From contig NC_079974.1 in the NCBI RefSeq assembly GCF_029852145.1, positions 1,178,001 through 1,242,000 of the forward strand: a stretch of 64,000 nt of DNA, in the 5' to 3' direction. Positions within the stretch are counted from its first letter, which is position 1, and each line of letters begins with the position of its first letter. Positions 1 to 12,700 of this stretch are shown piece by piece. Source of the DNA: Microplitis mediator. Its lineage: Eukaryota > Arthropoda > Insecta > Hymenoptera > Braconidae. The translations under genes and the position numbers were made by a program. The notes beneath the pieces were generated by a model. It made no database searches, was not told the DNA's origin, and saw nothing but the letters and a program-made list of their open reading frames with translations.

Positions 1-194
1 TCGATTTTTTTGGCCCAGTCTAGTGAACATACTATTTTATAGAACGCTAAAATTATTTAACTGAATTGCTTATATACTTTACTTTAAAAACGTAATAATA
101 TTAGATAATAACAACACCATAAAATTTTGATTTTACTTTACATATGATATTATAAACACGTACGTACCGGATTAGTACCGAATAACCCGAGCTT

Positions 195-740
195 ACTGTT
201 GAATCAGTGAACTTTACTGGTTAACCAGTGAATTTTAATGGTGTACATAAAAGTCACTGATTCATCAGTGAGGAATTCCACTGATTTACCAGTGAGTTTC
301 ACTGATTCAACAGAGTGAGCTCATATAACTTTCATCATAGCCCAACTTATACATATAGGGCATGATTATTTACGTGACTCACACAAATTCGCCTTGGTTT
401 CGACTTAATTGGTCTTAATTAGTCACAATTTAAGACGACCAAGTCTAAATCAAGTTTTATTTTTGACCAGGGTAGGGTCACAATTTAACTTGAGATGTAT
501 TAATTAATTCAATCGACATTAATAAACAAACATCAGGTTATATATAACTTTCTATAACCGGTACAACTAATCATAGGTCGCTGTTGATAACGGACACTCG
601 AGGTACTTAAATTTCGCACTGGTTTGAATCAGTGATCCTAATACTCACTGGTTTACCAGTGAGCAACTTTGAATCTCACTGATTCACCAGTGACTTTTTT
701 TACTCCCTGAATGAACCGGTGGATTTCTCACTGATTCAAA
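195..740. repeat. Palindromic CAGTGA/TCACTG repeat cluster
   Basis: Many variants of TCACTGATTCACCAGTGA occur at 200-305 and 620-735 on both strands, with unique sequence between. This looks like the two arms of an inverted-repeat element whose exact ends I cannot set. Confidence 0.5.
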
Positions 741-1095
741 TTAAGAGAGTAACGAAATGGTCAACGACACTGAAGAAACGATACTAAATAACTTTCAAAT
801 AATTTTCATTATCGTAGTAAAGTGATTATCAGATAGTAGAGGGTATGGAAAACTAGTAGAGGGGTTAGCATACAACAGAGCGATAAAGAAACAACACCAG
901 ATTAAATATGGCTCCCGGCTTTTATTAAACCCAAATTATTTTCAGAATTAAATATTTCACATAAAAAATTTCTCCCCCGAGAAATTATGTCTGGAGAAAT
1001 TTTTACGCCAATAAATATTTGTGGTGAGAAATTATGCCTTGAGATATTATTGCTGAGAAATTTTGTCGCAGGAAATTATTGCATGAGAAAAAAGA

Positions 1096-2187
1096 GACGC
1101 CCAGCAAACGGGATCGGATTGAGTCGGATTCAACATCCTATCCGCTTTAACACGATTCAATGCAGTTTTTGAAATCTCCGTTTTTCAATCCGTTTTAATA
1201 CGATCAGACCCGACACGTTAGTATTGGATAACTACAGAAAATTTTGTTACCAACTTGTTACCAAGTCCTTATATTGAAAATTATAAAGGTAAAATTTCAA
1301 AAAATCGACAAAAATTCGTATATACCATTCGATTCAGAATTTCGCGAGAAGAATTTCTGTCGTATCAAAAAAAATATTTTTTTTTTTTAATTGTTGATGA
1401 ATTTCAAAAATTTTCAAAATGGGTTTTTTTATGAAAAAAACATTTTTTTTAACTGTCATTACCCGTAATTGTTTGGGTAATGGTTCAAACAAAATTATCC
1501 ATTAGGTCATTCTATTTATTTTTCATTTTTTCTATTTTTTATTTAACAAAAAGTAATTTTTACTTTTTTTAAATTTAAAATTCGAAAAAATTTTTTTGGA
1601 AGTTACCAAATTTTTTTGTGGTTGATATATGATTTACTAAGAGAATAAAAAAAAAATTGTAAAAATATCGATTTGCTGCCGAGTTACACTCTTTTGTTTA
1701 TCCGCGCGCGGATGAAATGACGCGCCTTTTCGTTTTTCGCGCTTTAATAATTTTTATCTCAGCAACTATTCGTCGTAGAGACTTCGTCCAAAATTCATTT
1801 TGTTCGTTATTAAATCCCAAAAACAATGATACTAGTTTGTCTCGACAACTTCTCAATACTTTCAGAGATATTTCATTTTACATCTAATTTTTTTATAAAA
1901 AAAATATGATCCACCTCCAAATTTATGGTAACTTTTTTCCTTATATTTTTTCTAGTATTTTAAGAAAATTTTTTTCAAAATCAATCTTTACCCACCGAAA
2001 AAATGATCTTTGACCATTTTTTCGTGCGCATCGACTGGACTACCGACTTGGTCGGTAAGTTGAACTCTGCCTCGAATTTATTCTATCCGATTCAATGCGT
2101 TTTAACACGAAACACTGTTTTCAAAAATCGCATTGAATCGGGTTGGTTCGTATTGGACTTCAATCCGACTTTGTTTGCTGGACGGTC
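1096..2187. mobile_element. Inverted-repeat element, CCAGCAAAC ends
   Basis: Left end GACGCCCAGCAAACGGGAT is mirrored by TTTGTTTGCTGGACGGTC at the right. Subterminal CGGATTGA and GATTCAATGC motifs also repeat inverted. The centre is AT-rich without coding potential. Confidence 0.5.
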
Positions 2188-2535
2188 ACCATAAATAGCA
2201 TTTATAGTTTCTGCTTAATTATAAATTGCAAATGACAATTTACGCTCACCTTAATAGTTGATTACACTATTGGTTGTAAATTAACTTGTTTCCGACTGGC
2301 TGCTGACACTGAAACTTTAAGTTTCAATGCAGGTAATCACGAAACATGTAGTGTGTGACGCAGAACGAATCACGATTTTAAAGTTCGGGTGATGTCAGCC
2401 AACTTCACTCTGGTCTGAAATCGTTTTGTTTCATCCCTTTTATCACCCAATACACTATTTGATAACGTGTTTATTTTTCCACACAATTTTTTTTTAAATT
2501 AGTAGATTATTGATTATTGGTTATATTGTTAGGTA

Positions 2536-3289
2536 CACTGATAGAAAAACTATCTTGATTCAAGAAAAATTTTTTCTTCAAAATGTGGTTCTTGTTTCAA
2601 AATTTTTAATTGTTTTAATTCAAGAAATAAGTCCTTGAACCAAAAAATTGAAATTCTCGGATAGAGAAAAAAAATTCTTTGTTTGAGAATTTGATTTTTC
2701 GATGAAGCCTTTTTTGTTTTGAAACAAAATTCTGACATATTTCGTTCAAGAATTTCTTGCTCTTGGATTAAGATAGGCAAAATCTAGGTTTAAGACATTA
2801 CCGACTCGTTTCGAGAATGGCGCGGTTTTTAAATCAAGATATCAATTTACTCAGCTTGAAAAAAAACTTTTTTTTTTTATTTTAAAAATAAAAAGTTTTA
2901 AAGTGATTTTTTAGGACTACATTCATTTACTTCAGATATGTTAAAGTAGAAATTTATTTTTAAAAAAATTTTTTTTTTCATTACTTTAAAAACATCTTCT
3001 ATCAAGGAATTATTACTTGAACCAAAAATTTAAAGTTCTTAAAATAATAATACGACATTTTTAGTTGAAGACAAGTGGTCTTGCTTGAAGAATTCGATAG
3101 TATCGATTGAAGATAATATAGTTTCGGGTCAAGACACGAGAGTTATCCATCGAAGATACAAAATCTATAGAGCCAAGAAAATCTAAATCAAGACAAGAAT
3201 TTCTTGAAGCAAGACAATTGGTTTTCTTCAGAAATAAATTCTTGGCTCAAAAAAATATTTCTTGAGTCAATATAAATTTTCTATCAGTG
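2536..3289. mobile_element. CACTGATAGAAA-ended element, TA duplication
   Basis: Ends CACTGATAGAAAAACT and ATTTTCTATCAGTG, flanked by TA on both sides. The interior is a run of CAAGAA/TTCTTG palindromes. A second copy in opposite orientation occupies part of 48.4-49.7 kb and carries the insertion 48462-49528. Confidence 0.75.
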
Positions 3290-3300
3290 TATAGATTAAA

Positions 3301-3562
3301 GATGTGCGAATAGATCGAACTTACGAATTATTCTTATCGAACCGAATTGAACTATTCAATTTGAATAATTCGAATATTTTGAATTATTCGAAAATTTTAT
3401 TTTGAACAACTTAAAATTGTGATATTTTTTTTTAATAATTCAAAATTTTGTAAGAGGTGAATAGAGCTCACCATCAAATAAAAATATTTTTAAGCTGATC
3501 CGAATTTTCGAATTCGAATCAATAGATTCGATTAAATTCGGTTTGATCACAATTCGCACATC
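3301..3562. mobile_element. Short hAT-like element
   Basis: Ends GATGTGCGAATAG and CAATTCGCACATCCC. Direct flanks AGATTAAA and AGATTGAA differ at one base of eight, which would suit an hAT duplication. The interior is GAATAATTCG-type palindromes. Confidence 0.5.
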
Positions 3563-3727
3563 CCTCGCAGATTGAACCAAAGATGAATAAACAAATTATA
3601 AAAAAAAAAATTGAACTTCCAAAGCAATTTTTACAGCTCGAAATCGGTAGAGTTTCACTTACAAACGGTTATAAAATTTTGTTTTATTTATTAATGAACA
3701 AGTAAATTTAAACAAAATATTCTACAG

Positions 3728-3786
3728 CACTACGATCTCTCTTCGCGCCGCTCCCTGGCGAAGAAGACAAATATATTCTTACAAAG
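3728..3786 (+). CDS. Dynein tail exon 1 (tentative)
   Basis: A 59-nt exon after a CTACAG acceptor and before GTGAAA. In the frame required by the next exon it reads LRSLFAPLPGEEDKYILTK. It enters in phase 1, so at least one 5' exon with the start codon should lie further left. I did not find that exon; an ATG at 3583 opens a 39-codon frame but does not join in phase. Confidence 0.4.
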
Positions 3787-6700
3787 GTGAAAAAAAACTT
3801 TGAATTAAATGATCGACACTTAGGTATCTATAATAAAAAAAAAAGTATAAACTAAATCTGAATATTTTCAATAATTTTAGAAAGTAGTTGATAAAGTGAT
3901 AGAGATTCCAGTGATACATATAACCTGTGGTCAATTAACTCAAAACGATCCAGAATTAATGAAAAACAATTTTTTTTACTTTTTAAGAACAAGTGATGAA
4001 AAAATTCCAAATTTTGATTCTCAGGAAACTTGTGATGACGAAATTTTAAATTATATTGTGGTCGGATCTTTAAATGGATTTTTTTTGGAATCTCTAAATG
4101 AGATGCTGGTTAATGTAAATTTGCTTTAGTAGAATACTTATAAATTTGAATGAAATCAGATAATTAATTGATTTTTTGTTTAATAAATAAAAAGGTATTT
4201 GCTCCTTTGATGGAAAAACAGTTATATGCCGAAAGTCCAAAACGAATATATGAAAATCAAGATCATGCTAATAGTGACAATATCATGAAAACTGATGACA
4301 ATTCCATTGATTCAGAGTCTCAGGTAAGGAAATAAAGAGGGTTAATTTTAGTGTGATTAATAAATACAGTCGAATTCTATCAACTCGGACGGTTAGTCTA
4401 CGGAGGAGCGGGAATTTCCTAGAAATTCCGACTTATCGAATGCCATTTCTCCTTTAAAGAGTAAACTATAAGGCATGCGCTCTTACATCTACATATATGA
4501 TGCATATATAAATATTGGGAAACTTAGAATTCTGATAGGCCAACTGGTGGCTAAAACTGTAACTACTCAAAGTAGGCTAAATCATGAATGTTTACATCTA
4601 TACGTCTATCCGTCTATCAGCTAATATAAATAATAAATACTTAATTCTCTCTAAAATTGTTGTGTTTCTATGAATTAAAAAATTGGTTTCGTTCAATTAA
4701 CCCTTAACGGCCACACCTCCCTCAGGCCTCATAACGGCCACATGGGGTAACTCATTACCCCACGCTAAAAAACCCGGCCAGACAAGATAGGTAAATGTTT
4801 TTGAGAATTTTAACTAATTGGGTCATGTTCGTTGACGAGTTCTTCAATATTTCTAATGATTTAACTTGGTTAATTTATAGATGGCGTTCTAAAAACTGGT
4901 CATATAGGTCAAAATTCTGAAAAAATGGCTTTTTTTGCAAAAAAATTCATTACTCCGCCATTTTGCGATATTAACGACTAAAACTTTAGGGTTGTTCGCA
5001 CAATATATACCACTACTACAAAAAATAACAGTATCCACCAATTCTTCAAAAAGTATAGTTATTTTGCAAAATTACTATGGAGGCAAAATACAGGCTCAAT
5101 AAGTTATAGATTAAATTGAATGGAATATAGTATAGTGCCGAATAGCTCAACTGGTAGAGCACTCGGCGCGATACTGAATTGGTCTGGGTTCGATTCCCAG
5201 TTTGGGCTATCTATATTTTTCTTAATTTATTTATAGATTGTCTTATTGAAAAGGTTATTTGCATGTTTGCATGTTTAGGTTTCCACTATATTTAAATGGT
5301 GTCCACAAAAAATGAACAACTTACCTTTATTTTATCGATTGACACTGAAATAAGTTGATAAAAATAAAATAAATATTGTGACTGAACTGCGGTTACGGCC
5401 ACACTGGGGTAACTAGTTACCCCAGGCCGATAAAACGAACGCTCACAACGCCACTGTGCATTTCTTTGGCTTTCTATGTAGTGAAGTCACATCTCACACA
5501 TGTCTGTTACCGACAGATGGTGTTTATTGTATTTATTTGAAAGGTTTAAGACCTCTAATCCCACTTTTTTTAAGCCTGGGGTTATTAATCACCCCGTGTG
5601 GCCCTTAAGGGTTAAAGAAAAACTTCTAATTTATAAACATGGAATTTCCATCAAAAACAAGTAAAAGTAATATATATTGTTTGTATGGTTGTAAAAGTCG
5701 TGCTTCTAAAAATGACAGTGTTGATTTTTTAATGTTCGTCGAAAAATTGCAAACGTGATTACTTTGAAAAATAAAATGGATCATGAAGATAAATGCGACC
5801 GTTTTGATGATTGCTGACATAAATAAAACAGATTTGCTACCACATGCTGATATGAACCATCAAACCAACTTAACAAGGAAAACTCATACCCACGATCCTT
5901 CCACCTTTGAGAACTTGACCATTTATTTTATCCGGATCATCTCGAATACTTGATGATAAAAGACAAAGAATCATAATTTTTAAACAATTATTGTCCTCAC
6001 TAACTTTACCAAAGTTCAACAAGTGTCCGTGATTTATTATATTTTCATCGCCGGTAAAATTTTTACTTTGAGGTGTTCCACTAACAAATTGACAAATGTG
6101 ATGAATTGAAACACGCATTATTTACTGTAATAATCTTTAACACTTATAATAATTTAAATAAATTATCAAAACATAAAAAAGCCAGTTGATTTTATATAGT
6201 AAACATTCAGAGCACCCGGGAAAAAATGATCAGACCTGACCATGCCTGTTCATGTATGATCAGGCCTGAAATTAGACCTGATCATGCCTGTTCATGTATG
6301 ATTAGGCCTGAAATTAGACATGATCAGGCCTGATCATACCTGTCCATGCCTGTTCATGTCTGTTCATGTCTGAAGCGTTGAATACGCTCAGGCCTGATCA
6401 TGCCTGTTCATGTCGGAAGCGTTAAATACAGTCAGGTCTGATCATGCCTGTTCATACCTGTCCATGCCTGTTCATGCCTGGTCATGTCTAAAGCGTTAAA
6501 TACGCTCATGCCTGATCATACCTGTCCATGCCTGATCATGCCTGTTCATGTCTGAAGCGTTAAATACAGTCAGGTCTGATCATGCCTGTTCATACCTGTC
6601 CATGCCTGTTCATGCCTGGTCATGTCTGTTCATGGCTGTTCATGTCTGCTCATAGATCTAAAATTTTGTTGACCAAGAATCTATCACGTATAAGATTTTT

Positions 6701-9700
6701 ATTACTTGAAGTTCATATGAAACTTACTTTTCAACTAAATCTCTTAGGTCAGTGGGTAGCGAATTACACTTTCGAGCGCAAGGTCCACGGTTCAAATCCT
6801 GCACACGCCCGAATTTTTTATTTTTTTTATTTTTATAGCAATAATTATATACATGTATAATTGAATATAGTTATACATAATTATATATAATTATATAGGG
6901 CCATTTTTTATATATAATTTTTTTACCCGGATGGGCATGAACAGACATGAACATACCTGATCAGACCTGAACATGTCTGATCAGGCCTGGTCAGGCATGG
7001 TCATTTTTCATGTCTGATCAGGCCTGAAGACTCATGCCTGTTCATGTCTGATCAGGTCTGATCATTTTTTCCCGGGCAGCCTACTTTGATTAGTTTATTT
7101 TTTGGCCACCAGATGACTAATATCTAAGCCATGCCCATTCTAAGGTTCCCAATACACAGCCAAATATATATTAGGGTGTCCGTTATTTCCCAAGTTGTTA
7201 TTTTTTTATGGCTACTCCCTGAACTTGTAGTTTTTGCCTTAGAAAAAATTTTCCAACCTAAACAAGCTCTTAATTTTCAAATTAAACCGTGCCGAAATCA
7301 TGCTACATTTCCCTTTCAAATAACATGGGATTTTTTGACTTTTTGCATTTAATTTTTTATCTCTGAAGCAAATAAAACTACAACTAGGATCAAGAACGAT
7401 ATTGATAGGAAATTTTCCGCCCTACAAAAAAGATCGCACGGATTGATTCGATAAAATCATTCTTTTAAAGGTTATTCGCGATTAAAGTTGTGTTCATAGC
7501 TTATAACTAAGTTTTTTGTCATTTGCTGCAAATTTGAATTGCATCTGTTGATTTTGACCAAAAAACTTTATCAGGTGTATTGAATCAGGTAGGAGATAGC
7601 GTTGCTCGTAATGGGGACAAGATTAAGGGAAAGTTCCGAGTTAATGGAATCAGACTGAATGGACTCCGACTGTATCATTAATTTGTTTGTTCATAAATAT
7701 AGACAACTAAAGTTCATAAATCTCTGGAGGATAAAGAATCGTCAATAAAGATTGAGAGTTTCGAGGAATCTCAAAAACAATTGATGTCACCAGGAAAAGA
7801 TTTTACACACCAGCGAATTTCATCAGAGTGTGTTGAAGGTATTAATGACATAAAAAATTGAAAGTTTGAAAATTCAAAAGTGCACGCCTCATACGCGGTT
7901 GACCTCATTTTCATAATAGTTGATTTAATTAATTAACAATTGAAGGTTTAATAATATAATTTTTTCCCCATCGAAAAAGAAATTTTTGAGCTAGAAAAAT
8001 CCAAATCGCGCAATAGTTACACAACAACATATTTTGAATTTCGCGTTCTTGGTGCGACCACTAGAGAGACTGCACTGCACGCAATACATTAACCCTTTTC
8101 CGGTCGACATATACTTTTAATTTGAATCGTACGTCTTATTTTAAAAATGATAGAGCTATAGTCTGTTTTCTAGAGAGAGGGCCGCAAAAATGGTAGAAGG
8201 GGGCGCTTATCTACACTAACACAACTAAACTTTCACTCACACGGCCTTACAACGGACTTTTATTGGCTCTATCTCCACATGACACACCTAGACTCACCGA
8301 CACTCCGAGCCGGGAAAGGTTTAAATGTACAGTAGATGATACTGTCACGTCTGTGAGATAAAGAGAGCTAGTGATAGTATATCCCGTGAAAAAAAAGAGG
8401 ACGCAAACAAAACAGGGTTCCATGTTGTGGAATCGTAGGTTTTGAGTTTTTATAAATTATAACTAAACAACAAAAGTTTAGACAATCAATTTTCATAGGG
8501 TTCTTTCAATTAACGAAATCAAGGTATTAAAAGAAAATCGTGTTAATTGATGGAATTTTTTGAGTTATCGTGATTACGAAGTTTCATACAAGACAACTGA
8601 CATAAAAGGTTTTTTGGACCGGAATATTTATTTTTAAATAAATTTATCGATGAATCGACTCAGAACTGAGTCAGAATTAAAGTTTAACAAATTGTCTGCA
8701 TAATGGTATAAGATTTAGCTTATTTCTACGTACTGATGGGGGTGTAACAGGGATTTTGACCCATATAATAATTTTGTTCAAGGCTTGAGCAAGCCTGGTC
8801 TCAAGTTCGATAGACGTTACTGTCTTTTCCTACCCATGTGTTTGACTTCAGATACTTATGGCTAGATTTCGATAGCAAGTCTAGTGCAAGCCTTACACAA
8901 GAAATTCGCGCCAGATTATAACTAAATTCTGGAGGAAGACTATAGTTGAAAATAGTTGCGCATGGCTTGCTTAAGATCTACTCAAGGCTCAAAATTGACC
9001 TTGAGCCTTGAGCAGATCTTGAGCAAGCCATGCGTAAGTACCTACTGTAAGTTACAGGTGCAAGAAATGCGTCATAAACTTTTCAACTGCACTGTATCTA
9101 CACGGTAAGAAATATTTTGCGGATATCACTATGCCAGTATAGGCGTGAACGCCATACTGTAAGGTATTAAAGATTTTTATAGGTTATAAAATTGTATGCA
9201 TAGATGATTCAACCATTGCGGGAATAGTAACAGTGGCAATAGTTGGCGCGGACGCCGCAATGTCAGTATGGCCGTCAAGCCCATACTGCATTGCCGTATC
9301 CACATTGCTTCTGGCCGATAGACCTAATCTAACGAAATCTATTTAGTTTTGGTGGTAATACGATAGTATACATTGATTGACACGCCAGAAATTATGGCGG
9401 GAAAAACTAGTCGCATTGTGCCCTCGGTATTGTAGTATGGGTCTCAGGGCCATGCTGTTTCGTCGTGCCTGCACGGAAAAAAAATTCTAGTTAAATTTAC
9501 AATGCTAACATCGTAATTTGTCCTATTAATTATTGTATTGGTGGACTAGACTTTTCATATCGTAATTTTTACGATGTAGGGTTGGAAATTTCATTTAAGA
9601 AATAATACTTCAGACAAACAATACGAAGTCTTAAGCTCTTTAATATAAATTACGATGTAACATCGTAAAATTTGAAGAGAAATTTTAAATAAAAGATTAA

Positions 9701-12700
9701 AATAATAATCGTTCGGCAGTTGGATTCGAACCCGAGTCCTTTCGAGTGCGAAGTGTCCGACGCCTTGGACCACTCGGCCACTGAAGGGCCTACACTATAT
9801 TTTGTTTTTAAGATCCATATAAACGACTTGCGGAGGACCCAGTTACTATTTAAAAAGTACGATGTAACATCGTACTTTTTATAGCTTCCATCGTATTATA
9901 ACAGAGGCAGCACGGTAATATTTATTTTGTTAAAAAGTAAATAGAAATATTAAATGTACGAATAAATATAGTTTTTAAAGTGTAATTTTTATTTATTTTT
10001 TTTTACGATGTTAAATTGTAATTTTTGCATTAATTTTTAATCCTAAAAGTCTTTGTTAAAATTACGATGTTAAATAGTAAAAAATATAACCCACATAATA
10101 AATTTTGAAATAAAACATTTAAAAATTGACATTAATAAAAGTCTAGTCCGAGATTACGATGTTAACATCGTAAATTTCGGTAGAATTTTTTTTCCGTGTG
10201 CTATGCACACGTGTGAGCAATACAATAGCTCCAGTACTACACAGTGTAGTAAATAAGGCTATACTTCTGGAACTCGTTACAATACTGTCGGAATATTTCA
10301 CATACTATTTTAGTATCTGTCTTGAGACCACAACAGCATGATGTTGAATGCCATGCATTTCTTACCGTGTAGGATATCTTCAACATTCTTGTGTACAATG
10401 TCTCGAGCAAGCCATGCACAAGTCTTGATGACGATTTCTTGCTACATGATCTTCCGCAAGACCCATACGTAGAAAAAGACACTAGTGACCAAAGGTTTCG
10501 CTCAAGACACTGGTACCAGAATCTTGCTCAAGCATGTGTTACTTGAGAAGTTAGTGAATTGGACGAAAATTTTGTAGCGCGTATAGAGCTCGACTAACGC
10601 GGCGCGTTACGAGGCGTGCAATAAATTAAAGTTTATTCTGTAGTAAAAAAAATATTAATAATTAATTTATTAATTTTAGAATACTCTGAGTCACTAAAAA
10701 CATTTAGTGATCCCTGTCCAAAAAATATTAAGAAAACTAATATTAAACAACTTTTAAAATATCTTGAAGAATTAATAGCTTCTGTGCAGTGGAATTTTGA
10801 GAATATCGGAGACGACATTTTGATACCTCTACCAAAATCATCAGACTTATTAAACACCGATTTTTTAAATATTGAGTTTTCTGCACTTGATAGAAATATG
10901 ATTGAACAACTGGAGAATATTGTTATCAATTGGGAAAAACATATAAATAAAGTATTGGATACTTATAAAAATAAAATTCCACAAGGCAAGGGCCCAATGG
11001 CTGAATATGATTATTGGCACGATCGATTGATTGGTTTGTCGATATTAGTAGAAAATTTGAATTCACCAATAGCCAAAAAAATTAAATCGATTCTGAATGA
11101 AGCTCGGTCATCCATTTTATCAGCATTTCATTGGTTTGAAATTGAACTTTGGAAATATTACACAGAAGCACGAGAAAATAACAAATTTCTCTTCACAGTA
11201 TTACGATACTTCAAAGTAAGTACAAAGATAATATTTTTTTTATACATCTATAGTTCAGATATTTATGTAGAAGTAGGATTCCACCTATTAATATCAAGCA
11301 ATAATCAAAAATTTTATATATATTGCTTTCCCTATCGAAAAAAACCATCTGGAATTGCATATTAACCCATAGGAATCCACATATAGTCTACTTGCCCTAC
11401 TACTAAACTTTGTGGCGAAAAATTGCCGTAGTCAAATAAAAAATTGAATAAAATAGAGAAAAATCTCGTGAATCTCCCGGTACTTTTACCCGGCAAAAAT
11501 TCGTGTAACTTTTTTTGTTATTAACAAAAACGTTTTGCAAGTAAAGCCTCAGTCGACTTTAACGGAATACTGGAAAAAGATTTTTCTCATGCAGTTAATG
11601 AAATGTACAAAATAAAATAATTCAATATTTTCTGAATCGTTTGGTCACAAACTTTATACGAAAATGTTAATTATTAATTATGAAAATAATTATTTAATTT
11701 AATCAACAGAAAAAAATACTAGCCTAACAGCTGCTGTTTGTACCGACGTGATCTGCGCATATCCATAGTGGGGAGAAGTTGCGCGCGTCGCTATGATTTA
11801 TTTAAAATTCCTAGCACAGTAGGGGAGGGTGGGGCAGAGCGGCCCCCCTAAGCCAATTATTATTTTTTGTGGCTTTCAACCATAAGATCACTTTACTTTT
11901 GTCCTATTTCGAACAAATTTATGGACATTTTGCCAAAATTCTGAAAATTTTTTTTTGTGGGCAGAGCAGCCCCCCTTCAAAAAGTGATAAAAAAAATTTT
12001 TTTTTTCGTTTTTTTTTTTTTTTTAAATTGTTTTCATCATTAAGAATGTATTTCTTTCTCTTGACAACTATTTTTGGTTTTATATTACTCGAAAAAAATT
12101 TTTTAAAGCGTAAAAAATCGTTCACTCTCGATTACCTTAATTACTAATTGTTATTTAATAAAAAAAAAAATCAATTCTATAATTTTACTTTATTTCAAAA
12201 ATTTATCACATAAAAAAAAAAATTTAATTTTTAAAAATTTTTAGTGACCAAATTTGCCTCTTACATAGAGAAACGGCCGAAAAATATGAAAAAATAATTT
12301 TTTCGGAAGTTTCGGCTGGTCCATTTTGCCCCAGGTGTTATGCGTAGGGCTAGAAATGTGGAATTATAATAATTTTTTTTTAATTTGACGATAAAAATAT
12401 GAAAAAATCACTTTTTCAAAATTTTGGGCTTGTCCATTTTGCCCCAAATATCATGCGTAGGGGTAAAAATGCGCAAACATATCGGATTTATAGTAATTAG
12501 TCGAAAAAATAAAATTTTTTTTTTTGATCAAAATTTCAGGGGGGCCGCTCTGCCCCACCCTCCCCTATATATTAATAATTTTAATAATTTTATCAATTGT
12601 TATATAAATTTCTCATTTATTAATTGAATTTATGGTATTAAAATAAATAATTGCCTGAAATAAAATAATTCACGCGCTTAGAATTTTAAATAAGACATGG

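Larger units (their letters stand above)
9101..10369. mobile_element. CACGGTAAGAAAT-ended element, TA duplication
   Basis: CACGGTAAGAAAT at the left and ATTTCTTACCGTG at the right, with TA on both sides. The interior has GTATGG-type palindromes (CCATACTG). The tRNA-bearing element 9472-10198 is nested in it. Confidence 0.7.

Noticed and set aside
3583..3701. ATG-opened 39-codon frame as the dynein start exon
   Set aside because: Its donor is 26 nt from the next acceptor and the phases do not match.
9591..9773. 60-residue open frame starting MVQGVGHFALERTRVRIQ, also at 17184-17366 and 47308-47490
   Set aside because: It is a translation of the tRNA-like segment and its palindromic surroundings, repeated because the transposon is repeated. 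No protein features.
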